Source of the DNA: JAWXBG01 sp044375415
Lineage (GTDB): Bacteria; Bacteroidota; Bacteroidia; Flavobacteriales_D; Sanyastnellaceae
DNA: 64,000 bases
Reading direction: 5' to 3'
NCBI GenBank assembly: GCA_044375415.1
Contig: JBILMS010000009.1
Location: 8,154 to 72,153, forward strand
Part shown: positions 9,658 through 17,449 of the stretch, in pieces
Layout of the letters: each line of letters begins with the position of its first letter
Position numbering within the stretch: the first letter of the stretch is position 1
Program-made: the position numbers and the translations under genes
The notes under the pieces: generated by a model
The model's database searches: none
Seen by the model: the letters and a program-made list of their open reading frames with translations, nothing else
What the model was told of the DNA's origin: nothing

Positions 9658-11952
9658 ATGAAGTCAAAATCTCTGCGTTCATTCTCTCCTGTTCTCACCA
9701 TCCTTTTCGTGCTAATGAGTGCGATTGGTAGAGCACAAAATACACTTCCCGGCTTCGGTTCTGTTTTCAACCAAAACGAAGTAGGAATTATGAATGTATA
9801 TCTCCCATCAGACAGTCTAGACCAAATGATTTTGGAAGAAAGTGATGAACACGAATATGAATGCTCTTTTCTTTTTTCCAACTCGGAAATATCGGATACA
9901 CTGGAAAATGTAGCTATCCGGTTAAGAGGAAACACGAGTTTAAATGCCGACAAAAAATCATTTCAAATTTCATTTAATACTTATACATCGGGCGGAGCGT
10001 GGCAAGCTCAAGAAAAACTTAATCTCATCGGTCAACAAAATGACCCCTCGCTTCTGAGAAGTAAACTTTGTCATGACGCATACCGATCGATGAACGTCGC
10101 ATCTGCACGAACTTCTTTTGCTCGTCTATATATAAATGATCAATATCGAGGACTTTATTTGGTACAAGAACAAATAGATGAAGAGTTTGCGAGTTTGTAT
10201 TTCGATGACCAAGGAAATGGCAACTTGTATAAATGCACTTATCCTGCCGACTTAGACTATCTGGGCTCCAATCCGGAAGATTACCAGTTTACCATGTGGG
10301 GAAGTCGGCCATACGAACTAAAAACAAATGAATGGGCCGACGACTATACCGATTTCGCGGAACTCGTCGAAGTGATAAACACGACATCGGATGAAAATCT
10401 TATTTGCGAATTGCAAAAAATATTTCACATAGAAAGTTACTTGAGAGCGGCGGCCGTTGATGTTCTTTGCGGACATTGGGATAATTACATCTTCAACAAA
10501 AACAACTTCTACTTATATCACAACCAACGAACCGGCCTCTTCGAATACATTCCCTATGATCTAGATAATACATTGGGTATTGATTGGGTAGGTGAAGATT
10601 GGGCAGAACGTGACATTTACGAATGGGCTCCGAATGGTGCGGAAAGACCGCTGTTCAATCGACTAATCGAAAATGAATACGGTCGCAATTTATTTTCGAT
10701 GTACATAAATGAACTTCTCAATGACTATTTTGATCCTACTTCTTTTGTAAATGCCGCAGAGTATTTTCAAGACCTAATTACCGAAGCCGCATTAGAAGAC
10801 CCCTTTCGCACACTTGATTTTGGATTTGATCAAGATGCGTTTTTAGATGCGATTACCTCTGCTTGGGGCGACCCACATGTAGATTATGGTTTAGCCGATT
10901 TTGTTGAAACTCGAAATTTATCGGCCTTCAATCAACTCGAAAATTTTAGCTCACCGGAGGTTATCGCTGAATCCTTATACAACGTTGAAACTGTTTTCGA
11001 AAGCAATTCTATAATTTCGATTGAAGCTCACCTGTTTGGTGAAAATGCCCAAAACACCCTACTCGAAATTTCATACGATAATATAAACTTTGAAACATTT
11101 GCAGGACTGAATGATCTCGGGATAAATGGAGATTTGGTGGCAGAAGATGGCACCTATTCCGTAAGTATGGCGAATACTTCAGGTGAAGAAAAAATGTATT
11201 ACCGCCTTGCCCTTCCCGATGGCACATATTACCCCTGCGTTCCAAAAATGATGTGGCTTACTCAGACAACACCGGGACTATACATCAATGAAGTCATGAG
11301 CAACAACATAAGTACTATTGCCGACGACTTCGGAGAGTTCAATGATTGGGTGGAATTGTATAATGGTGGCTCATCAGCGGTAACTCTCTCCGGCAAATTC
11401 ATAACAGACAACTTGTATGATTGGAATAAATTTCCTTTGCCTGAAATTAGTCTGGATCCCGGAGAATTTATACTCGTTTGGTTGGATAACGATCCGTACC
11501 AAGGTCCTTTTCATGCCAATTTCCGATTAGATTCGAATGATGAAGAACTATGGTTGATCTCCCAACCCTCAGGTTCTCCTCGAGTGGTCGATTATTTCAC
11601 TCCGTGTGTTTCAACGGCGGACAATAGTCAAGAACGCATCATAGACGGTGGATCCGAAATCGCTATCACAGACGCTCCAACAGCCGGATCATCGAATATG
11701 GGTGTTCTTGTCTCGGAAAATGTGGGAAAAGAGATTTTGATTTTCCCTAACCCTACTAGTGAAAGAATCTATTTTTCCGAAAGAGTAGATTACGTTGAGA
11801 TTTACGATTCAAACGGAAGGCTGATCTTAAACGAAACTAATACTATTTCAGTTGAACTTAATGGGCTGTACACCGGTCAATACACAGTCAAAATGAATAT
11901 GGATAGCGATGTGCGTTTTCAAACAATTACTATAATCAAAGGGAATCATTAA
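9658..11952 (+). CDS. Secreted CotH-kinase protein with lamin-tail domain and T9SS sorting domain
   Basis: 764 residues with a signal peptide (about 1-26). Residues ~40-400 form a CotH-like atypical protein kinase: IRLRGNTS with a following KSF, LNLIGQQNDPSLLRSKL, LYLVQEQID, and the metal-binding YDLDNTLG motif. From ~540 comes a lamin-tail domain (INEVMSNN, then DWVELYNGG, LWLISQPSG). The end is a type A T9SS sorting domain (ILIFPNPTSERIYF to ITIIKGN). CotH enzymes phosphorylate serines of spore-coat or extracellular proteins; that activity here is inferred from the fold. A VTC polyphosphate polymerase often accompanies CotH genes but is absent here. The gene is divergent from the efflux operon. 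Confidence 0.88.
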   Translation: MKSKSLRSFSPVLTILFVLMSAIGRAQNTLPGFGSVFNQNEVGIMNVYLPSDSLDQMILEESDEHEYECSFLFSNSEISDTLENVAIRLRGNTSLNADKKSFQISFNTYTSGGAWQAQEKLNLIGQQNDPSLLRSKLCHDAYRSMNVASARTSFARLYINDQYRGLYLVQEQIDEEFASLYFDDQGNGNLYKCTYPADLDYLGSNPEDYQFTMWGSRPYELKTNEWADDYTDFAELVEVINTTSDENLICELQKIFHIESYLRAAAVDVLCGHWDNYIFNKNNFYLYHNQRTGLFEYIPYDLDNTLGIDWVGEDWAERDIYEWAPNGAERPLFNRLIENEYGRNLFSMYINELLNDYFDPTSFVNAAEYFQDLITEAALEDPFRTLDFGFDQDAFLDAITSAWGDPHVDYGLADFVETRNLSAFNQLENFSSPEVIAESLYNVETVFESNSIISIEAHLFGENAQNTLLEISYDNINFETFAGLNDLGINGDLVAEDGTYSVSMANTSGEEKMYYRLALPDGTYYPCVPKMMWLTQTTPGLYINEVMSNNISTIADDFGEFNDWVELYNGGSSAVTLSGKFITDNLYDWNKFPLPEISLDPGEFILVWLDNDPYQGPFHANFRLDSNDEELWLISQPSGSPRVVDYFTPCVSTADNSQERIIDGGSEIAITDAPTAGSSNMGVLVSENVGKEILIFPNPTSERIYFSERVDYVEIYDSNGRLILNETNTISVELNGLYTGQYTVKMNMDSDVRFQTITIIKGNH

Positions 11953-12020
11953 AGTAAGTAGAGTCATTCCTTTCACAGGGCTCTATGAATTCCTAAATAC
12001 CATCACGAGCTACATCGATA

Positions 12021-12060
12021 AAAAAAACCCACGAATTTCTATCTAGAAATCCATGGGTTT
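12021..12060 (-). terminator. Terminator of the band-7 lipoprotein gene
   Basis: Outer stem AAACCCA (12025-12031) pairs with TGGGTTT (12054-12060). An inner stem ATTTCTA/TAGAAAT (12035-12041 / 12044-12050) is separated by a 3x3 internal loop. On the minus strand it ends in seven T (12021-12027), so it terminates the gene at 12085 and may also stop the convergent CotH transcript. Confidence 0.75.
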
Positions 12061-12084
12061 CATTTAACATATAAACTCCGAACA

Positions 12085-12861
12085 CTATTTACTATCAGAG
12101 TCTAGAAGCATGGGGGCAGCCCCATCCGTAATAATAATTTTACTATTTGGTGACTTTGATAATTCCTGAAAAGCCTCTATGCTCCGAATCTTTATGATTT
12201 CCTCTGTCAATCCCTCCGAAATAATTATTTGCGAATCTCGGATACCCTTTGCTTCAATAATTTTTCTCTCCGCTTCTAATGTTGCTTGTTTTAACACAAA
12301 TTCCATTCGCATTGCGTCCTGCTCAGCCTGTAATTTCTGCTCAATACTACTCGCCAATCCGGCAGGGAGTTGGATGCTCTTCATAAGAACAGCTTCAATC
12401 AAAATACCCTGAGCCGTTAACGTCTCTTCCATTTTTGATTTAATCGCTTGTTCAATATTCGATCGCATTCCGGAATGCATGTCCTTTGCATAAAATTGAG
12501 CGCAAACGTCGGCTGATGCCGAGCGAAAAACACTGGTGATGATCGACTCATGGCTTAGACCAATAGTGCGAATGATACTCGGCACCTTTTGCTTATCCAA
12601 TTTGTACAAAATAGAAATTTGGGACACAACGCTCAGACCTTCTTTGCTGGGTAAACTCAACGAAAGTTCTAGGTTACTCGTTATTATTGAAGCCCTGATA
12701 ACCTTCGTGGTAAAGGGATTGTAAACCATGGATCCTTGTGTCCGCACCTCTTCGGACAGTTTGCCCAAACGCTGACGAACCCCCACCTCACCGGGTCTTA
12801 TTACTGCACAGCTGCTCAATACGACTGCACTCAACAGCACTAACATGAATTTTGGTATCAT
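12085..12861 (-). CDS. SPFH/prohibitin-family (band 7) lipoprotein
   Basis: 258 residues from the ATG at 12859-12861. That start places a clean lipoprotein signal (MIPKFMLVLLSAVVLSSC) at the N-terminus; a TTG 36 nt upstream would spoil it. After the lipobox cysteine comes the SPFH core (RPGEVGVRQRLGKLSEEV, SQISILYKLD, FYAKDMHS) and then a long Ala/Glu-rich coiled coil (about 165-220) as in prohibitins. Such proteins assemble into ring-like membrane scaffolds. The unusual point is anchoring by a lipid rather than a transmembrane helix, which would put the ring on the periplasmic side. There is no NfeD partner beside it. Confidence 0.85.
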   Translation of the reverse strand: MIPKFMLVLLSAVVLSSCAVIRPGEVGVRQRLGKLSEEVRTQGSMVYNPFTTKVIRASIITSNLELSLSLPSKEGLSVVSQISILYKLDKQKVPSIIRTIGLSHESIITSVFRSASADVCAQFYAKDMHSGMRSNIEQAIKSKMEETLTAQGILIEAVLMKSIQLPAGLASSIEQKLQAEQDAMRMEFVLKQATLEAERKIIEAKGIRDSQIIISEGLTEEIIKIRSIEAFQELSKSPNSKIIITDGAAPMLLDSDSK

Positions 12862-13297
12862 ACTTTTAGAATTTAATAATTCATAAATAGACGACAATAT
12901 TGATACCAGTGTTCTCTTTCAGTACTTAATGTTTTTTATCCTTTCCATAACGTTTAGTTATATATCTCGAATCGAGACATTTTTAGGTCGGTCGCATCAT
13001 GGTTAGACACATAACAATTGGAGTTCACTATAAACACGCTGAGATAAGAAAGCGATTCTCCTCCTATAAAAAAAAGAGTCGATCCAATTTCCGATTTTAT
13101 CAAAAGGAAAAAGAATAGACTCGAATTTTTATTACTTAATCCAAGGTCCAAGATATTTCCAAAGAATGGAAACATCGGTTGATCATCGGAGACGCAAATA
13201 GTCGTCTACTAAATCTTTGAACCCCTAATAAGTCTTAATACAACAGCTATAACAGCTATAACCAACAATACGTGTATGATTCCTCCGGCATTATAAC

Positions 13298-13327
13298 CTA
13301 ACTAAGACCTTTCATAGTTAGTTTTTT
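13298..13327 (+). terminator. Orphan hairpin with T run
   Basis: CTAACTA (13298-13304) pairs with TAGTTAG (13315-13321), followed by TTTTTT. No plus-strand gene precedes it, so it could end an unannotated small RNA or be chance; the stem is AT-rich and only 7 bp. Confidence 0.35.
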
Positions 13328-13482
13328 AATCCTTCATTCTCTTCAAAGGTAACCTATGATCGACTCTATTCTCTGTTATTCCTGCGTTCGCCCATCATCA
13401 TCGCTCAATCGCCCCGACTCTTTCTTGGTGAAAAGTCATGTTTTATGTGTATTATTTGAAGCCTTTCAATGCATTTCACCCC

Positions 13483-13490
13483 TATTTTTG
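13483..13490 (+). promoter_or_regulatory. Candidate -7 element for speA
   Basis: TATTTTTG matches TAnnTTTG exactly, 55 nt before the speA ATG. The nearest upstream TTTG (13455-13458) is 24 nt away, longer than usual, so only the -7 part is convincing. Confidence 0.45.
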
Positions 13491-13544
13491 GCCGGACGAT
13501 TAGACGTCGGATTAGATAAACATTAAGCCCCGCATTAGCATTAG

Positions 13545-14972
13545 ATGAAAACAAAGTACATCGACCTGGTGACCCAAACCTTCGATTGGCCACAAGAAGA
13601 GTTTTTAGTGAACCACGAACACAACCTCCTCTTTCATCAGATTCCACTAATGGATCTTGTGAAAAAGTATGGTACACCTCTAAAATTTACCTATCTCCCA
13701 AAAATATCGGAGAATATCCAGCGGGCCAAAAAATGGTTTGCCGATGCTCGCAAAGAGGTCGGATATGAAGGGGAATATCACTATTGTTACTGCACCAAAA
13801 GTTCTCATTTCCGTTATGTTCTTGAAACCGTTCTGGAAAATGACGTACACCTCGAAACTTCTTCTGCATACGACATTGAGCTCATAAAACGATTGAAACA
13901 ATTGGGCAAAGTGGATAAACGCAAACGCGTAGTCTGCAATGGCTTTAAGACAGAGGAATATGTGGCCAAAATCATTGGCCTTATTAATGACGGATTTACT
14001 GATGTAATTCCGGTTATCGATAACGAATTTGAGCTTGGAAATCTAGAAAAGCAAATTAGCAAACCAATCAAAATTGGAATCCGAATTGCCTCTGAGGAAG
14101 AACCAAAATTTGAATTCTACACCTCTCGTCTCGGAATTGGCTATAGAAATATCAAACGTGTATACAAAAACAGTATTCACGAAAACCCGAACTTTAAACT
14201 GAAGATGCTTCACTTCTTCATCAATTCGGGTATAAAAGACACGTCGTACTACTGGAACGAATTGACCAAATGTCTTAAAGTATATACCGATTTGCGTGAA
14301 ATATGTCCTACACTCGACAGTCTTAATATCGGAGGAGGTTTCCCTATAAAAAATTCTCTGGCCTTTAGCTTCGACTATGAATACATGGTCATCGAGATCC
14401 TGAAACAGATCAAACAAACTTGCGAAGATGCCGGGGTTCCGGTGCCTCATATCTACACCGAATTCGGTTCGTTTACTGTAGGGGAAAGCGGTGGTACACT
14501 TTTTAAAATACTGTACCAAAAAGAACAAAACGATCGCGAAAAATGGAACATGATCGACTCTTCTTTTATGACTACCCTTCCCGATGCCTGGGCTATCAAC
14601 AAACGTTTTATCATGTTGCCTATCAACAACTGGGACGAACAATATGAACGTGTGTTTTTGGGAGGTCTTACCTGCGACAGCGACGACTATTATAATTCGG
14701 AGCAACACGTAAACGCAATCTATATGCCTCGTTACTACGGTGATCAAGACCAATATATCGGCTTCTTCAACACGGGCGCATATCAAGAAACGCTAGGTGG
14801 TTTTGGAGGGATTCACCACTGCCTCATTCCCGGACCTCGCCATATTCTCATTGACAAGGACGCTCGTGGAAAATTCAAATACAAAGAGTTCTCAGGTCAC
14901 CAAAAACCAAAAGAAGTCTTAGATATTCTTGGCTATTACGATGAAACTCCGAAACCCACTCCGAAGGTCTGA
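13545..14972 (+). CDS. speA: Biosynthetic arginine decarboxylase (PLP, fold III)
   Basis: 475 residues. It converts arginine to agmatine and CO2, the first step of putrescine and spermidine synthesis. The fold III PLP-barrel motifs are present: YHYCYCTKSSH with the Schiff-base lysine near residue 84, HLETSSAYD, LNIGGGFP, IYTEFGSFTVGESG for phosphate and carboxylate contacts, and a C-terminal TCDSDDYY substrate-binding motif on the dimer interface. It is the short form (~470 residues) usual in Bacteroidota rather than the ~650-residue enterobacterial SpeA. Its stop overlaps the next start (TGATG), so it is coupled to an MscS channel gene. The decayed agmatinase lies further downstream. Confidence 0.93.
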   Translation: MKTKYIDLVTQTFDWPQEEFLVNHEHNLLFHQIPLMDLVKKYGTPLKFTYLPKISENIQRAKKWFADARKEVGYEGEYHYCYCTKSSHFRYVLETVLENDVHLETSSAYDIELIKRLKQLGKVDKRKRVVCNGFKTEEYVAKIIGLINDGFTDVIPVIDNEFELGNLEKQISKPIKIGIRIASEEEPKFEFYTSRLGIGYRNIKRVYKNSIHENPNFKLKMLHFFINSGIKDTSYYWNELTKCLKVYTDLREICPTLDSLNIGGGFPIKNSLAFSFDYEYMVIEILKQIKQTCEDAGVPVPHIYTEFGSFTVGESGGTLFKILYQKEQNDREKWNMIDSSFMTTLPDAWAINKRFIMLPINNWDEQYERVFLGGLTCDSDDYYNSEQHVNAIYMPRYYGDQDQYIGFFNTGAYQETLGGFGGIHHCLIPGPRHILIDKDARGKFKYKEFSGHQKPKEVLDILGYYDETPKPTPKV

Positions 14973-15856
14973 TGATTCGTTGGCTAAAACTTGCGGTTTA
15001 TGCCCTGGCTTTGCTGGTGTTGTATCTTGTTAGAGACAACTACACGCGGATAACCGAAATCATTCATCTTCCGGAACGATTCGAACATACGCTGTATAGA
15101 ATTCTGGTGGCGATTTTCACTATTGAAATTGTTCGTCAGATTGTAATCATTACTTATAAACCTCAGGATCCGAAACGAAAACGAGATAATTTCACTGCAG
15201 GGATATCCCACCTGGCAACCGTTTTATACGTCCTACTCATTATCGCTCTGCTGATTTCTCTCTTGAATGTGTCGATGAAAGAGGCGATACAGTCAGTATC
15301 TCTTGTCGCTGCGGCTATAGTGTTAATGACCAAAGACTACATCTCGAATGTTATCAATGGTATGTACTTGACCTTTGCCAAAGTGATCAATATTGGCGAC
15401 CAAGTTCTAATAGACAATAGCAAGGGAAAAATACTAGACATCACTCTTACAAATGTTCACTTGCTCAACGATGATGATGACATCGTGTACGTGCCGAACA
15501 ATAAGGTTTTCGCTAGTGAAATCATTAACTATACTCGTCGCGAACTCAAGAAGAGCAGCATCGATTTTGAGGTAGAACCCAAGCTAGTTCCCAATGTTGA
15601 AGAATTGGAAGTCGAACTTATCCATCGGCTTGCTCCTTATGCCGCTTACATTCAACCGGGCACATACAATCTCAAAACTGTAAGCGTAAAAAAAGATTAC
15701 ATTCAGTTTAAGTTTCAATATATTCTTCATGAACCCCTCAATAAGGAGGTCGATAAAAAAGTTAGAAGGCATTTCGTTCGCGAATTGGTAAAATGGATGG
15801 GCAGGGATAGCGAGGGGTTGGGAGAAACGGATCTGAAGTGTAGGCAGTCCGAGTAA
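14972..15856 (+). CDS. MscS-family mechanosensitive ion channel
   Basis: 294 residues with N-terminal helices at about 4-20, 38-56 and 75-100. The MscS pore-lining region follows (MKEAIQSVSLVAAAIVLMTKDYISNVINGM). The cytoplasmic beta domain then begins INIGDQVLIDNSKGKI and DDDDIVYVPNNKVFASEIINYTR, and an alpha/beta C-terminal domain ends the protein. It opens under membrane tension to release osmolytes. It shares one base with the speA stop. Position between speA and the agmatinase remnant is odd for a polyamine operon and suggests insertion or rearrangement. Confidence 0.9.
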   Translation: MIRWLKLAVYALALLVLYLVRDNYTRITEIIHLPERFEHTLYRILVAIFTIEIVRQIVIITYKPQDPKRKRDNFTAGISHLATVLYVLLIIALLISLLNVSMKEAIQSVSLVAAAIVLMTKDYISNVINGMYLTFAKVINIGDQVLIDNSKGKILDITLTNVHLLNDDDDIVYVPNNKVFASEIINYTRRELKKSSIDFEVEPKLVPNVEELEVELIHRLAPYAAYIQPGTYNLKTVSVKKDYIQFKFQYILHEPLNKEVDKKVRRHFVRELVKWMGRDSEGLGETDLKCRQSE

Positions 15857-15915
15857 ACGTTTATGAAAAAGTGCAAGCCTTGGAACTGAAACAGTTTCTT
15901 GAGCTCGTTTGATAA

Positions 15916-16308
15916 GTAGACAGTCGGCAGTCGGGGTCATTAGAAATATCTCAAATTGTTCTTATATATACTCATTACAAAGATCCCGGTCCATGGATCA
16001 ATGGAGCTAATCCTTTTCCGAATACGGTCGGAATCGAACGAACAGCGAATTTATCTTTCGAAAAAAATTTTTTAAGTACAGTCCTGGATATATTTGAACC
16101 GGCTTTTGGAACCGATAAGGTTAGACCCAAACCGGTTAGATTTTCGCTACTTCTGATCTTGAAATTGATAAAGACTAAAATGAATACCAAGCAAATTCTT
16201 GGCTTCGATATTGCTGAACTTTGCAATAGCAAGACAGTCAGGACGACCAATTTTGTGACGAACAATGCCCACTTTAAACTTCTCATGTACCGGTATTCCG
16301 GAAAATAA
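15916..16308 (+). pseudogene. speB: Degenerate remnant of agmatinase (3' part)
   Basis: After an in-frame TAA (15913-15915) a frame stays open for 130 codons with no good start. Its C-terminal part aligns from memory with Bacteroidota agmatinase without gaps: DIFEP at the place of DVFDP, then 34 residues of drifted sequence, then ILGFDIAELC at the place of IVGFDVVELC (46 residues in both), followed by FKLLMYRY for YKLLSY. The second metal ligand of the TIDLD motif has become Val, and the STGTPEPGG active-site loop is unrecognisable, so it cannot be active. It sits where speB is normally found in Bacteroidota speA-speB-DHS clusters. The opposite-strand ORF over it is taken as a shadow. The N-terminal two thirds of agmatinase are gone. 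Confidence 0.6.
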
Positions 16309-16459
16309 TTGACTCTTACACGTATATATTATATTGATTAATAGCACTTTAATTTTTTGTTGGGATTTAATGATTGAATTAACATTAGCATGAGGAAAAT
16401 CCACATCTTTAGGCCCTGACAATCGATAAAAACAATTGATTTTCACCACACAAAATATT

Positions 16460-17437
16460 ATGGGAAAGTACGCAAGCATAAGAGAGTTCATGTCGACCAA
16501 CTACCTGCATTTTAATGGTGCTGCTACCGTTGATGCCGCGAAAGGTTATGAAGCTCATCTTGAGAAGGGGGGGAAAATGATGATCACCTTGGCAGGAGCC
16601 ATGAGCACAGCCGAATTGGGTATCTCATTGGCCGAAATGATTCGTCAGGGTAAAGTCGATATTATTTCGTGTACAGGGGCAAATTTGGAAGAAGACCTCA
16701 TGAATTTGGTTGCCCACGACCACTACGAGCGTGTTCCCAATTACCGAGACCTCACGCCACAGCAGGAATGGGATTTGCTGGAACGCGGATTAAACCGTGT
16801 AACGGACACGTGTATTCCCGAAGAAGAAGCTTTCCGCCGTTTGCAAAAACACATCCACGCGCTGTGGAAAGAGGCGAACGATAAAGGCGAGCGTTATTTT
16901 CCGCATGAGTTCATGTACAAAATGTTGCTGAGTGGTGTTTTGGAACAGTACTACCAAATAGATCCGAAAAATTCTTGGATGATTGCTGCTGCCGAGCGCA
17001 ATCTTCCGATCATTGTTCCCGGATGGGAAGACAGTACCATGGGAAATATTTTCGCCAGTTATGTCATCAAAGGTGAAATTCCGGCTTCAACCATGAAAAG
17101 TGGAATTGAATATATGGCTTGGTTGGCTAATTGGTACATCGAAAACAGCAAAGGTCAAGGCGTCGGTTTCTTCCAAATTGGAGGAGGCATAGCCGGCGAC
17201 TTCCCTATATGTGTAGTTCCAATGTTGTATCAAGATATGGAAATGCACGATATTCCGTTTTGGTCCTATTTCTGTCAAATTAGCGACAGCACCACCAGCT
17301 ACGGAAGTTACAGTGGCGCAGTGCCGAATGAAAAGATTACTTGGGGAAAGCTCGACATTACAACACCAAAATTTATTATTGAAAGTGATGCTACAATTGT
17401 GGCACCCCTCATATTTGCATGGCTACTTAATCATTAA
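16460..17437 (+). CDS. Deoxyhypusine synthase family protein
   Basis: 325 residues from the ATG at 16460; the in-frame TTG at 16436 is less likely. DHS-fold motifs are present: MITLAGAMSTAELG, DIISCTGANLEED, FQIGGGIAGDFPICVVPM and GSYSGAVPNEKITWGKL. The last contains the lysine that carries the aminobutyl intermediate in eukaryotic DHS (WGK) and the nearby Glu. The eukaryotic KHH motif is replaced by AGD, and the Asp of GSD is Tyr, as is common in bacterial members. Bacteria have no eIF5A, so the acceptor is unknown; homospermidine synthesis or another aminobutyl transfer is possible. It follows the agmatinase remnant and is 12 bp ahead of the Lys-rich protein gene. Confidence 0.88.
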   Translation: MGKYASIREFMSTNYLHFNGAATVDAAKGYEAHLEKGGKMMITLAGAMSTAELGISLAEMIRQGKVDIISCTGANLEEDLMNLVAHDHYERVPNYRDLTPQQEWDLLERGLNRVTDTCIPEEEAFRRLQKHIHALWKEANDKGERYFPHEFMYKMLLSGVLEQYYQIDPKNSWMIAAAERNLPIIVPGWEDSTMGNIFASYVIKGEIPASTMKSGIEYMAWLANWYIENSKGQGVGFFQIGGGIAGDFPICVVPMLYQDMEMHDIPFWSYFCQISDSTTSYGSYSGAVPNEKITWGKLDITTPKFIIESDATIVAPLIFAWLLNH

Positions 17438-17449
17438 ATTTTTTCGACT

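Larger units (their letters stand above)
12862..13544. other. Intergenic stretch without a recognisable gene
   Basis: 683 bp between the band-7 gene and speA. Short ORFs on the minus strand have no conserved look or start context. Visible items are a TCTCGA-A-TCGAGA palindrome (12965-12977), a duplicated 9-mer ACAGCTATA (13243-13260), a hairpin followed by six T (13298-13327) and the speA promoter candidate at 13483. Confidence 0.6.

Noticed and set aside
12954..13175. 73-residue minus-strand ORF in the gap before speA
   Set aside because: Low complexity, no conserved look and no promoter; treated as non-coding.
13405..13677. 90-residue minus-strand ORF overlapping the speA start
   Set aside because: Overlaps speA and its promoter; no start context.
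14043..14786. 247-residue open frame on the minus strand inside speA
   Set aside because: It is fully within a strongly supported gene on the other strand and has no recognisable motif or promoter; a shadow of codon bias.
15975..16286. 103-residue minus-strand ORF over the agmatinase remnant
   Set aside because: The plus-strand frame explains the sequence as a decayed agmatinase; the minus ORF has a hydrophobic start but no conserved features.
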